Notes: generated by a model not told the origin, from the letters alone. Shown: positions 42,205 through 51,547, numbered from the stretch's first letter. The stretch: DNA of 63,536 bases from JAZTYK01 sp045636925 (GCA_045636925.1 JAZTYK010000020.1:1-63536); one strand, 5' to 3'. Translations and numbers: made by a program.

Positions 42205-43105
42205 AGCCCCAGTGGATGCCGGTGCGCAGCGGGCGGACCGCTTTCTCAGTGAAGCACTGAGCGAACTGTCCCGCAGTGCGGCACAAAAGCTGCTGGAGAA
42301 CGGCGCTGTTACCATGGGTGGAAAACCGGTGAAAAAGAACCAGCAGCTTGCGCCCGGCGCGGTACTGGAAGTGACACTGCCCGATCCGGAACCCATCGAA
42401 GCGGTTCCGCAGGATATTCCGCTGGACATTGTATACGAAGATGCCAGCGTGGTGGTGGTAAACAAACCCCGCGGTATGGTGGTGCATCCGGCACCGGGCA
42501 ATCTCGATGGAACGCTGGTCAATGCCTTGCTTTACCATTGCGGCCATAGTCTGTCCGGCATTGGCGGTGCGTTTCGCCCAGGCATTGTTCACCGTATTGA
42601 CAAGGATACCAGCGGCTTGCTGATTGTGGCAAAAAACGACAAGGCACACCAGTCGCTGTCTGATCAGCTGAAGGATCGCAGCTTATCCCGCACCTATGAA
42701 GCCATTGTCATCGGCAATTTGCGTGAGGATAAGGGCAGGGTAGAAGCTCCTATCGATCGCCATCCCAAAGACCGGAAGAGAATGGCCATTGTGCCCGGTG
42801 GACGAGCTGCTGTGACCCATTATGAAGTCATTGCCCGCTATCCCGGTTTTACCCATGTGCGCTGCAAGCTGGAGACCGGCCGCACCCATCAGATCCGCGT
42901 GCATATGGCATATCTGGGACATCCGGTTGCCGGTGATCCGGTGTATGGCCCGGGAAATGATCGCACCGGTTTACACGGTCAGTGCCTGCACGCGCGGCAA
43001 TTGCGTTTTGCGCATCCGGATACCGGTGAGACCGTGCAGGTGCAGTGTAATCTGCCGGAATATTTTGTGAAATTCTTGGAAAAGATAGGAAAACTTCATG
43101 GGTAA
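42185..43105 (+). CDS. rluD: 23S rRNA pseudouridine synthase (RluD family)
   Basis: A 306-residue pseudouridine synthase with an N-terminal S4 domain (RADRFLSEALSELSRSAAQKL). The catalytic domain has KPRGMVVHPAPGN, then the catalytic Asp in HRIDKDTSGLLIVAK and LETGRTHQIRVHM. The family modifies uridines of 23S rRNA helix 69 and related sites. The ATG at 42185 follows AGGAGG and lies within the lspA end. The HAD gene starts 8 bases before its stop. Confidence 0.92.
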   Translation: MELRIIEAPVDAGAQRADRFLSEALSELSRSAAQKLLENGAVTMGGKPVKKNQQLAPGAVLEVTLPDPEPIEAVPQDIPLDIVYEDASVVVVNKPRGMVVHPAPGNLDGTLVNALLYHCGHSLSGIGGAFRPGIVHRIDKDTSGLLIVAKNDKAHQSLSDQLKDRSLSRTYEAIVIGNLREDKGRVEAPIDRHPKDRKRMAIVPGGRAAVTHYEVIARYPGFTHVRCKLETGRTHQIRVHMAYLGHPVAGDPVYGPGNDRTGLHGQCLHARQLRFAHPDTGETVQVQCNLPEYFVKFLEKIGKLHG

Positions 43106-43904
43106 GTTTGACGGTATTTTGTTGCTGGCGGATATGGACGGCACCTTGCTGACCAGCGAACGCAGCATTTCTTCTAAAAACCTGGCGGCTCTCCGCTACT
43201 TTATGGAGCAGGGCGGGCGTTTTTCTGTTGCCACAGGCCGAAGCAAACCCGGCATGGAGCATTTTCTGGAATACCTGCCCATCAACGCACCGGCTGTCAT
43301 ATACAACGGTGCGGTGGTATATGATTTTGATGCGAAGCGCCCCGTGTGGCAGCGTCCGCTGGGTGAGCGAGGTCTGCTGCTGAACGCACTGGTACAAGCG
43401 GAGTTCCCCGGTGCGGGTCTGGAAACCTATGAAATGGATACTGCCTACGCCCTCAGCGATAACCCCATCAGCCGCCGGCATTTTAAAGCGGTCAAGATGA
43501 CCTGGAAGCTGGTGGAGGCAGAAGAAGTTCCGCAGCCCTGGGTGGATATGTTGCTGCTGGAGCGGGAGGAGATCCTGCCCAAAATCAAAGCACGCATCGA
43601 AGAAGTATTCCCCGGGCAATACTTTTTGCAGTACTCTGACAAAGAGTTTTTAGAGGTGCTGCATCCCGAAGCAAACAAGGGAAGCGCGGCAATCGCCCTT
43701 TGCGAACAATTGGGCATTAAAGCTGAAAACCTTTACACTGTCGGCGATGGAAGAAATGATATCCAGCTGCTGGCCTGCACGCCCAACGCCTATGCGCCCG
43801 CCAATGCCGAGCCCGAAGTGCTGGCACTGCGGCCCCGCATGTTGCCCCATCATAATGATCATGCCATCGCAGCTTTGATTGCAGAGCTGGATGCCACCCG
43901 ATAA
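43098..43904 (+). CDS. Cof-type HAD-superfamily hydrolase
   Basis: A 268-residue phosphatase of the Cof subfamily. Motif I is LLADMDGTLL with the nucleophile Asp, motif II falls near VATGRSKPGM, and the C-terminal motif is TVGDGRNDIQLL. The cap domain lies between residues 85 and 185. Such enzymes dephosphorylate sugar phosphates or cofactors; the substrate is not known. Translation is coupled with rluD by overlap. Confidence 0.9.
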   Translation: MGKFDGILLLADMDGTLLTSERSISSKNLAALRYFMEQGGRFSVATGRSKPGMEHFLEYLPINAPAVIYNGAVVYDFDAKRPVWQRPLGERGLLLNALVQAEFPGAGLETYEMDTAYALSDNPISRRHFKAVKMTWKLVEAEEVPQPWVDMLLLEREEILPKIKARIEEVFPGQYFLQYSDKEFLEVLHPEANKGSAAIALCEQLGIKAENLYTVGDGRNDIQLLACTPNAYAPANAEPEVLALRPRMLPHHNDHAIAALIAELDATR

Positions 43905-43937
43905 CTGATTTTGTTCCGAATGGAAAGGAGCTTCCAT

Positions 43938-44840
43938 ATGTTCAAGTTCGATCTGAAAGCAAGTTTTTCTGCAGCGGTTCGCCGCAATTGGCCCCCTTCC
44001 CGCAAGACCATTATGGAATACATCGCCATTGCTGTAGGCTGCTTTCTGCTTGCCTTTGGTCAGCTGTATTTCATCAAGGGCCTGCACATTCCCATGGGCG
44101 GTGTCAACGGCATTGCGCTGGTAATGAATTATCTGTGGAGTTTGCCGGTTGGTACCATGAATCTGCTGATGAACATTCCTCTGTTCTTTTTGGCCTGGCG
44201 CAGCGTGGGCCGTCGGTTCTTCTGCCGCATGGTCACCGGTGTTATCCTGTCCTCAGTCTTCATTGATGCCCTTGTGCCTTATGTTAACAGTTTCCGGGGC
44301 GAAATGCTGATTGCCGCCCTGTACGGCGGTCTGGCCATTGGCGCAGGTGTCGGTCTGATGTACCGTTGCGGCGGTGCATCCGGCGGCGTAGACATCATCT
44401 CCAAGTACCTGAGTGTGAAAAAGGGCTGGAATATCAGCACCTTTAACCTGCTGTCTGACATCGTGGTCATGACCGGCAGTGCCCTGATCTACGGAAATAT
44501 GGAACTGGCATTGTATGCGCTGATTACTTCTTTCCTGGCATCCCAGGCCATCGACAAGGTGGTATACGGTGGTGACGAGCAGAAGAGTGCTACCATCATC
44601 ACCTCCAAGCCCAAGGAGGTTTCTGACATCATCATGCAAGAGCTGCGTCACGGTGTCACTGCACTGGAAGGCAAGGGTATGTATACCGGCAACAGCAAGA
44701 CCGTACTGATGTGTGCTGTCCGCCGCAACGAAGCAGTCGCGCTGAAGAATCTGATGCAGCAGGTAGACCCCAGCGCCTTTATGATGCTGGGCAATGTCAG
44801 CGAAGTAGTGGGTCGTGGCTTCAAGCAGCACGAGGTTTAA
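43938..44840 (+). CDS. YitT family membrane protein (DUF161-DUF2179)
   Basis: A 300-residue protein with five to six transmembrane segments and typical family sequence (FIKGLHIPMGGVNGIALVM, then GLMYRCGGASGGVDII). A C-terminal soluble DUF2179 domain follows (QKSATIITSKPKEVSDII to the end). The function of this widespread Firmicutes family is not established. AAAGGAG precedes the ATG at 43938; the upstream in-frame codons are not supported. The next gene starts three bases after the stop. Confidence 0.9.
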   Translation: MFKFDLKASFSAAVRRNWPPSRKTIMEYIAIAVGCFLLAFGQLYFIKGLHIPMGGVNGIALVMNYLWSLPVGTMNLLMNIPLFFLAWRSVGRRFFCRMVTGVILSSVFIDALVPYVNSFRGEMLIAALYGGLAIGAGVGLMYRCGGASGGVDIISKYLSVKKGWNISTFNLLSDIVVMTGSALIYGNMELALYALITSFLASQAIDKVVYGGDEQKSATIITSKPKEVSDIIMQELRHGVTALEGKGMYTGNSKTVLMCAVRRNEAVALKNLMQQVDPSAFMMLGNVSEVVGRGFKQHEV

Positions 44841-44843
44841 GTC

Positions 44844-45179
44844 ATGAACATTCAAATCTACGGAAAAAACAAGTGCTTTGACACCAAAAAGGCCCAGCGC
44901 TGGTTTCAGGAGCGCCGCATCAAGTTCCAAAGCATTGATCTGCCGAAATACGGCATGAGCGCCGGCGAGCTTGCCAGCGTCAAGCGTGCCGTGGGCGGTT
45001 TGGAAAAGCTGGTGGATGAAAAACATCCCGATGCCGCCCTCATTAAGTTTTTGGCTTATGATGCCGATAAGGAAACCAAGCTGCTGGAACATCCCGCACT
45101 CATCAAGACCCCCATCGTCCGCAACGGCAAGCAGGCCACCGTGGGCTATTGCCCCGAAGTCTGGGCCACCTGGGAATAA
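44844..45179 (+). CDS. ArsC/Spx-family thioredoxin-fold protein
   Basis: A 111-residue protein with the ArsC/Spx layout: IQIYGKNKCFDTKKAQRWFQERR with Cys 11, then LLEHPALIKTPIVRNGKQATVGYCPEVW. There is one N-terminal Cys instead of the CxxC of Bacillus Spx. It may be a glutaredoxin-coupled reductase of the arsenate reductase type or a redox regulator; the sequence does not decide. A terminator follows. Confidence 0.85.
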   Translation: MNIQIYGKNKCFDTKKAQRWFQERRIKFQSIDLPKYGMSAGELASVKRAVGGLEKLVDEKHPDAALIKFLAYDADKETKLLEHPALIKTPIVRNGKQATVGYCPEVWATWE

Positions 45180-45196
45180 AAACACATACAAAGCAA

Positions 45197-45228
45197 AAAA
45201 AGGGCGATCCAACCGGACCGCCCTTTTT
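45197..45228. terminator. Bidirectional terminator (ArsC-like gene and Asn/Gln-rich gene)
   Basis: A 14-base stem with one mismatch (45197-45210 with 45215-45228), an AACC loop, T's on the right and A's on the left. It lies 15 bases past the stop of the minus-strand gene at 45243. Confidence 0.88.
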
Positions 45229-45242
45229 GCATTTTGCTCAGC

Positions 45243-45350
45243 TTACTGCTGGTTGAAATTCTGGTTATTCTTCTGCTGCTGATTATTTTTCTGATTGTTG
45301 TTCTTCTGGTTGTTGTTCTGATTGTTCTTCTGCTGATTGTTACGTTCCAT
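45243..45350 (-). CDS. 35-residue Asn/Gln-rich protein
   Basis: On the minus strand a GAGGTG site precedes an ATG and a 35-codon frame whose product is 16 Asn, 11 Gln and 4 Lys, with only Met, Glu, Arg and one Phe besides. A shared terminator lies just past its stop. The composition recalls the gamma-type small acid-soluble spore proteins of Bacillus, which are Gln/Asn-rich amino acid stores, but the repeat pattern differs. A forespore-like promoter GGTATA-N14-CGCAAAAATA can be read at 45409-45380. The function is unknown. Confidence 0.65.
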   Translation of the reverse strand: MERNNQQKNNQNNNQKNNNQKNNQQQKNNQNFNQQ

Positions 45351-45379
45351 GAAGTTTCACCTCACTTTGTTTTCAACGT

Positions 45380-45409
45380 TATTTTTGCGCAGAGAGCCAA
45401 AAATATACC
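45380..45409 (-). promoter_or_regulatory. Possible forespore (sigma F/G-like) promoter
   Basis: Minus strand: GGTATA (45409-45404), a 14-base gap, CGCAAAAATA (45389-45380). This approaches the forespore consensus GYATA and GGNNANANTR, about 30 bases ahead of the Asn/Gln-rich frame. The spacing is a base or two short, so it is tentative. Confidence 0.35.
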
Positions 45410-45440
45410 GGCTTTTTGCAAAATATCTGCCAGAAACCGG

Positions 45441-45469
45441 TTGAAACATTTTGCATTCCATGCTAAAAT
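45441..45469 (+). promoter_or_regulatory. Promoter of yebC
   Basis: TTGAAA at 45441-45446, a 17-base spacer and TAAAAT at 45464-45469. Confidence 0.8.
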
Positions 45470-45518
45470 ATCAGATTGGAAAATAATTAAATTTTATCAA
45501 TATACGGAGGAATTACTT

Positions 45519-46247
45519 ATGTCCGGACATTCCAAATGGCATAACATTCAAAAGACCAAGGGCGCTGCAGATGCCCGTAAGGCAAAGATCTTTACCAAGT
45601 ACGCCCGTGAGATGGCCATCGCCATCAAGGAAGGCGGCGGTGCAGATCCCAACAACAACTCCAAGCTGGCTGCCGTTATCGCCCGCGCCAAGAGCGAAAA
45701 CGTTCCCAACGACAACATCAAGCGCACCCTGGATAAGTACAAGAGCGGTGCCGCTGCCGAAAACTACGAGCACGTGGAATACGAAGGCTACGGCCCCGGC
45801 GGTGTTGCCGTCATCGTCGAAGCCCTGACCGATAACCGCAACCGTACCGTTGCCGAAGTCCGTCATTATCTGGATAAGTACGGCAAGGGCATGGGCAGCA
45901 ACGGCTGCGTGTCCTGGCAGTTCGAGCGCAAGGGCGTCATCATCATCGATGGCGAAGAACTGGACGAAGAGACTGTCATGATGCAGGCTCTGGAAGCCGG
46001 CGCTGCCGACTTCGTGGCTGACGAGGGCGTCTTCGAAGTCTACACCGGTGTGGAAGAGTTCGACGATGTTCGTGAAGCCATCAAGGCCGAAGGTCTGCCC
46101 GTTGTCTCCGCTGAGCTGGCTATGGTTCCCAGCACCTATGTGGAGCTGACCGCCGAGGACGACATCAAGAACATGAAGAAGATGCTGGAAGCCATGGAAG
46201 AAAACGATGACATCCAGGACGTCTGGCACAACTGGGACGAGGAATAA
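45519..46247 (+). CDS. yebC: YebC/TACO1 family protein
   Basis: A 242-residue member of the YebC family, with MSGHSKWHNIQKTKGAADA and KIFTKYAREMAIAIKEGG at the start, YEGYGPGGVAVIVEALTDNRNRT in the centre and an acidic tail. Members have been described as transcriptional regulators or as factors that help ribosomes through difficult sequences such as proline runs. ACGGAGG precedes the ATG at 45519. The lipoprotein gene starts three bases after its stop. Confidence 0.93.
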   Translation: MSGHSKWHNIQKTKGAADARKAKIFTKYAREMAIAIKEGGGADPNNNSKLAAVIARAKSENVPNDNIKRTLDKYKSGAAAENYEHVEYEGYGPGGVAVIVEALTDNRNRTVAEVRHYLDKYGKGMGSNGCVSWQFERKGVIIIDGEELDEETVMMQALEAGAADFVADEGVFEVYTGVEEFDDVREAIKAEGLPVVSAELAMVPSTYVELTAEDDIKNMKKMLEAMEENDDIQDVWHNWDEE

Positions 46248-46250
46248 TCT

Positions 46251-47291
46251 GTGAAAAAAGCCCTTATTTTGGCTCTGTGTCTGCTGCTGCTGTGCCTGTC
46301 CCTCTGCGCCTGCGGCAGCAACAAGTATGACAAATACGCAGACCTGTTCGATCTGCTGGAATCCGGTAATTACGATGCCGCCAAGGACAAGATCGATCAA
46401 ATGGCCGGCGACCAGGGCAACGGCGATTCCGGCGATGGCAACACCTCCGGCGGCAACACCTCCGGCGGTGGAAGTTTGGATTCGGATAACGGAAATCATT
46501 CCGGCAGTAACCGGTTGACTGAACTGAAACAGGTATTGGTTGGCGAATGGGTCGGAAGTAAGGAGCAGAAACTGCAATTCCAGGCTGACGGCACTTGTGC
46601 TGTGAACGGTCAGACGATGCAGTATACCGTGGAACTGGGTACGGGCATGGAGCGCGCCTATGTTTACTTGGGGGGCAACAAAGAAAATGCAGTTGCTGTA
46701 CTGTCGTTGCGCCTGTACGTGGGTAATATGTGTATCAGCGGCGAGACCACCGATCAAAATGCGGAATACCGTTTGATGGTCAGCGAAAAGGGAACGCTTT
46801 TGACTACGAATACATATTACGATCTGGACCGTCTGCAGCGGGTGGAACTCTCTATGGACAACTGGGAGCAGTACTTTGAACTGAAAGAAGTGACCGGTGT
46901 TCATAAAAACGGTTTCGGCGAGATCGAGCGGTTTACGGTTGAATATAAATTCCAAATCAAAGAGCAGTACCGCAACAAGGTCAACACGACGCTTTCTTTC
47001 GGCTCTGTGGCAACCATGCAGGCAAGCGGTATTTTTTCCTGCACCATCACCGATATGGAAAAGGGTACATATCAGATCAATCATGCCATCAATCCGGATG
47101 ATCTGGCCGAAGAAGTGGACAACTTTGGTAGTATAGCCGGTGGTCTTTACGGTATCACGGTGGCATCTGCCGTCATGTTCTGCAGCGACGGCGGCAGCTA
47201 TGATCCTGCAACCGCAACAGGTACGCTGCTCAGTTGGCCCGATCAGCTGGCGGTGAACCGAATCACCGGTACACTTTATCTTCAGAAATAA
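46251..47291 (+). CDS. Lipoprotein with unknown extracytoplasmic domain
   Basis: A 346-residue predicted lipoprotein: KKALILALCLLLLCLSLCAC, with a lipobox LCAC placing the lipidated Cys at about residue 21. After a short helix (YADLFDLLESGNYDAAKDKID) comes a Gly/Ser/Asn linker with NTSGG repeats and then a globular domain I do not recognise. It starts with GTG three bases after yebC and is probably cotranscribed. A terminator follows at 47303. Confidence 0.8.
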   Translation: MKKALILALCLLLLCLSLCACGSNKYDKYADLFDLLESGNYDAAKDKIDQMAGDQGNGDSGDGNTSGGNTSGGGSLDSDNGNHSGSNRLTELKQVLVGEWVGSKEQKLQFQADGTCAVNGQTMQYTVELGTGMERAYVYLGGNKENAVAVLSLRLYVGNMCISGETTDQNAEYRLMVSEKGTLLTTNTYYDLDRLQRVELSMDNWEQYFELKEVTGVHKNGFGEIERFTVEYKFQIKEQYRNKVNTTLSFGSVATMQASGIFSCTITDMEKGTYQINHAINPDDLAEEVDNFGSIAGGLYGITVASAVMFCSDGGSYDPATATGTLLSWPDQLAVNRITGTLYLQK

Positions 47292-47302
47292 TCAATCTAC
47301 AC

Positions 47303-47335
47303 AAACAGAGCGAGCGTTCTCGCTCTGTTTTTCTT
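47303..47335 (+). terminator. Terminator after the lipoprotein gene
   Basis: A perfect 12-base-pair stem (47303-47314 with 47319-47330), a CGTT loop and T's. Confidence 0.92.
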
Positions 47336-47400
47336 TTGTCGCCGGCAGCGCTCGTGTGTCTTGCTCCCGAACCGGGTTTACCCCATTCCTTCCCCAACCC

Positions 47401-47429
47401 TTGACTACTTTTTCTCCCTGTGATACACT
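47401..47429 (+). promoter_or_regulatory. Promoter of lepA-hemW(-kamB-kamC)
   Basis: TTGACT at 47401-47406, a 17-base spacer and TACACT at 47424-47429. Confidence 0.7.
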
Positions 47430-47532
47430 ATCATAGATAAACTGTATTATTATGCCCTTTTGCGTCCTTTTTTCGCCAAATCGGGCATTTTACCCGCAAA
47501 AAACTATCCTTTTACGAAACGGAGGACTGCGT

Positions 47533-49341
47533 ATGATCGACCGCAGCAAGATCCGAAATTTCTCCATTATTGCCCACATTGACCACGGTAAATCCACTCT
47601 GGCAGACCGTCTGCTGGAGCTGACCGAGTCCGTGGCAAAGCGAGATATGACTTCTCAGCTTCTGGACAATATGGATCTGGAAAAAGAGCGTGGCATCACC
47701 ATCAAGGCCCGTGCTGTGCGCATGGATTATAAGGCGCTGGATGGCGAGACCTACGAACTGAACCTGATCGACACCCCCGGCCACGTAGACTTTAACTACG
47801 AGGTCAGCCGCAGCCTGGCTGCCTGTGAGGGCGCTGTGCTGGTGGTAGACTCTACCCAGGGCGTGGAGGCTCAGACACTGGCCAACACCTATCTGGCGCT
47901 GGAGGGAGACCTGGAGATCCGTCCCGTCTTTAACAAGATCGACCTGCCCGCAGCCGATCCTCAGACCGCCAAGCAGGAGGTAGAGGACATCATCGGTCTG
48001 CCCGCCATGGATGCACCCGAGATCTCTGCCAAAATGGGCATCAACATTCAGGCTGTGCTGGAAGACATTGTGGCCAATGTGCCCGCTCCCGACGGCGATC
48101 CCGATGCGCCCCTGCAGGCTTTGATCTTTGACAGCCAGTACGATCCTTATGTGGGTGTCATCGTATATTTCCGCATTATGCAGGGTCGTATCCGCCCCGG
48201 CATGAATATCAAAATGATGGCATCCGGCGCCACCTATCAGGTGCTGGAATGCGGATATCTTGAGCCTCTGGGCATGCGCCCGGCAGAAGAACTGGTGGCA
48301 GGCGAAGTAGGTTATTTCAGTGCCTCCATCAAGACTGTCAAGGATACCAGTGTGGGTGATACCATCACCGAAGCTGACCGTCCTGCAGCCGAAGCCCTGC
48401 CCGGCTACCGTCCGGTACAGCCCATGGTTTACTGCGGTGTTTATACCGAGGACGGCTCCAAGTATCCCGACCTGCGTGACGCATTGGAAAAACTGCAGCT
48501 GAACGATGCAGCCCTGTCCTTCGAGCCGGAATCCTCCGCTGCGCTGGGCTTTGGTTTCCGCTGCGGCTTTTTGGGCATGCTCCATATGGAGATCATTCAG
48601 GAGCGCCTGGAGCGCGAGTTTAACCTGGATCTGATCACCACACTGCCCTCCGTTATTTACGAAGTCATGACTACCGACGGTGAGATGGTGCGTGTGGACA
48701 ACCCCAGTGAGTATCCCGATCCCGTGATCATCGCTTCTGCCAGCGAGCCCTATGCCAAGGTGTCCATCATCACGCCCCCCGATTATGTGGGCAACATCAT
48801 GCCCATGTGCCAGGAGCGTCGCGGCGAGTTTAAAGACATGCAGTATCTGGACACCCATTTGGTAGAACTGCATTATCATATGCCTCTCAACGAAATCATC
48901 TACGACTTCTTCGATGCCCTGAAAGCCCGCACCAAGGGCTATGCCTCTTTGGACTACGAGATGCTGGAATACCGCGAGAGCGATCTTGTAAAGGTCAATA
49001 TGCTCTTAAACGGCGACCAGGTGGATGCCCTCAGCTTTATTGCACATCGGGAAAAGGCCTATCACCGTGCCCGCCGCATTTGCGAAAAGCTGAAAGAAAA
49101 TATCCCCCGCCAGCTCTTTGAAGTGCCCATCCAGGCTGCCATCGGCGGCAAGATTATTGCCCGTGAGACCGTCAAGGCCATGCGCAAGGACGTTCTGGCC
49201 AAGTGTTACGGCGGTGATATTACCCGTAAGAAGAAGCTGCTGGAGAAGCAGAAAGAGGGTAAAAAGAAGATGCGCTCTCTGGGCTCTGTTCAGCTGCCCA
49301 CCGAGGCCTTTATGGCTGTTCTGCGTCTGGACGAAGAATAA
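47533..49341 (+). CDS. lepA: Elongation factor 4 (LepA)
   Basis: Ribosome-binding translational GTPase. The 602-residue product has the G1 motif AHIDHGKSTLADRL, the switch region KERGITIKARAV, DTPGHVDF and NKIDLP. The C-terminal LepA-specific domain ends with KKMRSLGSVQLPTEAFMAVL. The ATG at 47533 follows ACGGAGG. hemW overlaps its stop (TAATG), a very common pairing. Confidence 0.97.
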   Translation: MIDRSKIRNFSIIAHIDHGKSTLADRLLELTESVAKRDMTSQLLDNMDLEKERGITIKARAVRMDYKALDGETYELNLIDTPGHVDFNYEVSRSLAACEGAVLVVDSTQGVEAQTLANTYLALEGDLEIRPVFNKIDLPAADPQTAKQEVEDIIGLPAMDAPEISAKMGINIQAVLEDIVANVPAPDGDPDAPLQALIFDSQYDPYVGVIVYFRIMQGRIRPGMNIKMMASGATYQVLECGYLEPLGMRPAEELVAGEVGYFSASIKTVKDTSVGDTITEADRPAAEALPGYRPVQPMVYCGVYTEDGSKYPDLRDALEKLQLNDAALSFEPESSAALGFGFRCGFLGMLHMEIIQERLEREFNLDLITTLPSVIYEVMTTDGEMVRVDNPSEYPDPVIIASASEPYAKVSIITPPDYVGNIMPMCQERRGEFKDMQYLDTHLVELHYHMPLNEIIYDFFDALKARTKGYASLDYEMLEYRESDLVKVNMLLNGDQVDALSFIAHREKAYHRARRICEKLKENIPRQLFEVPIQAAIGGKIIARETVKAMRKDVLAKCYGGDITRKKKLLEKQKEGKKKMRSLGSVQLPTEAFMAVLRLDEE

Positions 49342-50477
49342 TGAAACCCCTGGGCATTTATGTGCACATTCCCTTTTGCAGGAAGAAGTGCGCCTATTGC
49401 GATTTTTACTCCCTGTCTTGCCCGCAGGCAGAGCAGATGGATGCCTATCTTACTGCCCTGCATCAGCAGATTGCGGATTTTTTTGACAGGGAAGGGAAGA
49501 AGCCGGTGGATACGCTGTATATCGGCGGCGGTACGCCGTCGGTGTTCGGCACTGCCCGTTTGTCAGCTTTGCTGCAAGCCATTCGCAATCATGTTGATCT
49601 GCTGCCCGATGCAGAGATCACTGTAGAAGTCAATCCGGAAAGTGTGGAGGAATCGCTGCTCCTTGCCTTGAAGAATGTTGGTGTCAACCGCATTTCCATG
49701 GGCATACAATCCTCTGATGATGCTCAGCTTGCCGCATTGGGCAGGCTGCATACCTTTGCCCGGGCCAAGGAAGCGGCTGCGCTGATCCGGGCGCACTGCA
49801 CCGAAAATCTGTCGGTAGATTTGATGTACGGCTTACCGGGACAGAGCATGGACAGCTGGCAGCGGAGTGTAGAGGATATCCTCGCCCTCCGGCCTGCCCA
49901 CATTTCCTGCTATGCGCTGAAGCTGGAAGAAGGTACGCCCCTGCACCGGCAGAATCCTGTTCTGCCCGACGATGATCTGCAGGCCGATATGTATCTTTGG
50001 CTGGTGTCCCGGCTGCAGAAAGCGGGATATCCTCAGTACGAGATTTCAAACTTCAGCCTGCCGGGCAAGCATTCCCGGCACAACAGCCGTTATTGGGATC
50101 TGCGTGACTATATTGGTTTTGGCTGCGGTGCCCACAGCTATTACGGTGGCAAGCGATTTTCCACCGTTTCAGACCTGCATGGGTATATCACTGCCATCAA
50201 GCAGGGAAGTGCTGTACTGGAAGCAGAGGACGAAGAAGCCTCTCCCGACCGCAGCACGGAATATCTGATGCTGGGACTGCGTACCACCCGTGGAGTAGAG
50301 GCAAGGGCATTTGAAAAGTTGTTTGGCAAAAGCTTTGCCCCCTGCGCCAAAGTGCTTTCCCGCTATCAAACGGCAGCGTATGTGCGCAGAGAAGGGGACC
50401 GTTGGTTTCTGACCCCGCAAGGATTTTTGGTATCCAATGCCATCATCGGTGATGTGCTGGATGCCGCAGAATCATAA
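49341..50477 (+). CDS. hemW: Heme chaperone HemW (radical SAM)
   Basis: A 378-residue radical SAM protein related to oxygen-independent coproporphyrinogen oxidase. It has the cluster motif C13-x3-C17-x2-C20 (PFCRKKCAYC), YIGGGTPSVF and VNPESVEESL, and lacks the extended N-terminus of true HemN. HemW binds heme and delivers it to target proteins. It starts in the lepA stop codon. kamB follows after 47 bases with no promoter in between. Confidence 0.93.
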   Translation: MKPLGIYVHIPFCRKKCAYCDFYSLSCPQAEQMDAYLTALHQQIADFFDREGKKPVDTLYIGGGTPSVFGTARLSALLQAIRNHVDLLPDAEITVEVNPESVEESLLLALKNVGVNRISMGIQSSDDAQLAALGRLHTFARAKEAAALIRAHCTENLSVDLMYGLPGQSMDSWQRSVEDILALRPAHISCYALKLEEGTPLHRQNPVLPDDDLQADMYLWLVSRLQKAGYPQYEISNFSLPGKHSRHNSRYWDLRDYIGFGCGAHSYYGGKRFSTVSDLHGYITAIKQGSAVLEAEDEEASPDRSTEYLMLGLRTTRGVEARAFEKLFGKSFAPCAKVLSRYQTAAYVRREGDRWFLTPQGFLVSNAIIGDVLDAAES

Positions 50478-50524
50478 GAACTTATGTGGCAGTTGCCGCT
50501 TCATCAAAGAAAAGGAGGGTCGCT

Positions 50525-51547
50525 ATGGCGCCCGCTTTAAGCGAACTCATCCGGGGATATAAATCCCTGTCCATCATCGGCATGTGTAAAAATGCCGGCA
50601 AGACAACGGCTATGAACCGTCTGATCCGGGAACTCACCGGCAACGGTCAGACCATTGCGCTGACCTCCATCGGCCGTGACGGCGAAAGCTCTGACCTGGT
50701 GACCGGCACCAAAAAGCCCGGCATTTGGGTGGCAGAGGGCACGATGGTTGCCACTGCTTCCGACTTGCTGCGTTTCTGTGACTTCACCAAAGAGATTTTG
50801 GACACTACCGGTGTCAGCACGCCTATGGGCGAAGTGGTGGTACTCCGTGCCCGCTCTGATGGCAATGTACAGATCGCAGGCCCCAGCATCACAGACCAGC
50901 TGGCACGGTTGTCCCAGCAGTTCTTCCGTCTGGGTGCCGATATGACCATCATTGACGGTGCCATCAGCCGCAAGACCCTTTGCTCCCGCAAGGTTACCGA
51001 GGCCACCATTCTGTGTACCGGTGCTTCTTACAACAAAAATATCGAGGTGGTGTTGCGGGATACCCAGCACACCTGCCGTTTGCTGACCCTGCCCGAGGTG
51101 GAAGATACCGCTGTATGGAATGCCGTGGAGGCCAATGCGGCAAATCCTCGTGCCATTATCCTCATCGGTCCCGAACATGCAAGCGTACTGAATCTGGGTG
51201 TGTCTATCGAAGACGGCCTGCGAAAGCCGGAGAACAAAGATGCGCAGTATATCTTTTTGGGTGGCGCCATGTCCGACGGACAGATGCGCCCTCTGCTGAT
51301 GTCCAATGCGCCGCTCAAAGGCAAAACCTTTGTGGTGCGTGACAGCAGCAAGCTTCTGATCAGCGCTGACACCTACGAGAAAATTATGATTCGCGGCGCG
51401 AAGATCCAGGTGCTGGAAAGCGTGAACCTGGTGGCGCTGACCATCAATCCCTTCTCGGCTTACGGCTATAATCTGGACAAAGACGAACTGATGCAGCGGA
51501 TGCAGGCCCTTGTGGATGTACCCGTCATCAATGTACAGGAGGCATAA
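50525..51547 (+). CDS. kamB: Lysine 5,6-aminomutase reactivase subunit KamB
   Basis: A 340-residue protein with a P-loop at residues 19-28 (GMCKNAGKTT) and no other common domain I can name. It has the size and place of KamB, which together with the ATPase KamC reactivates B12-dependent lysine 5,6-aminomutase after cofactor damage. The assignment rests on the P-loop and on adjacency to kamC and the kam operon. AAAAGGAGG precedes the ATG at 50525. kamC starts two bases after the stop. Confidence 0.8.
   Translation: MAPALSELIRGYKSLSIIGMCKNAGKTTAMNRLIRELTGNGQTIALTSIGRDGESSDLVTGTKKPGIWVAEGTMVATASDLLRFCDFTKEILDTTGVSTPMGEVVVLRARSDGNVQIAGPSITDQLARLSQQFFRLGADMTIIDGAISRKTLCSRKVTEATILCTGASYNKNIEVVLRDTQHTCRLLTLPEVEDTAVWNAVEANAANPRAIILIGPEHASVLNLGVSIEDGLRKPENKDAQYIFLGGAMSDGQMRPLLMSNAPLKGKTFVVRDSSKLLISADTYEKIMIRGAKIQVLESVNLVALTINPFSAYGYNLDKDELMQRMQALVDVPVINVQEA

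Noticed and set aside
46430..46480. Short direct repeats (GGCAACACCTCCGGC)
   Set aside because: They encode the NTSGG linker of the lipoprotein and need no other explanation.
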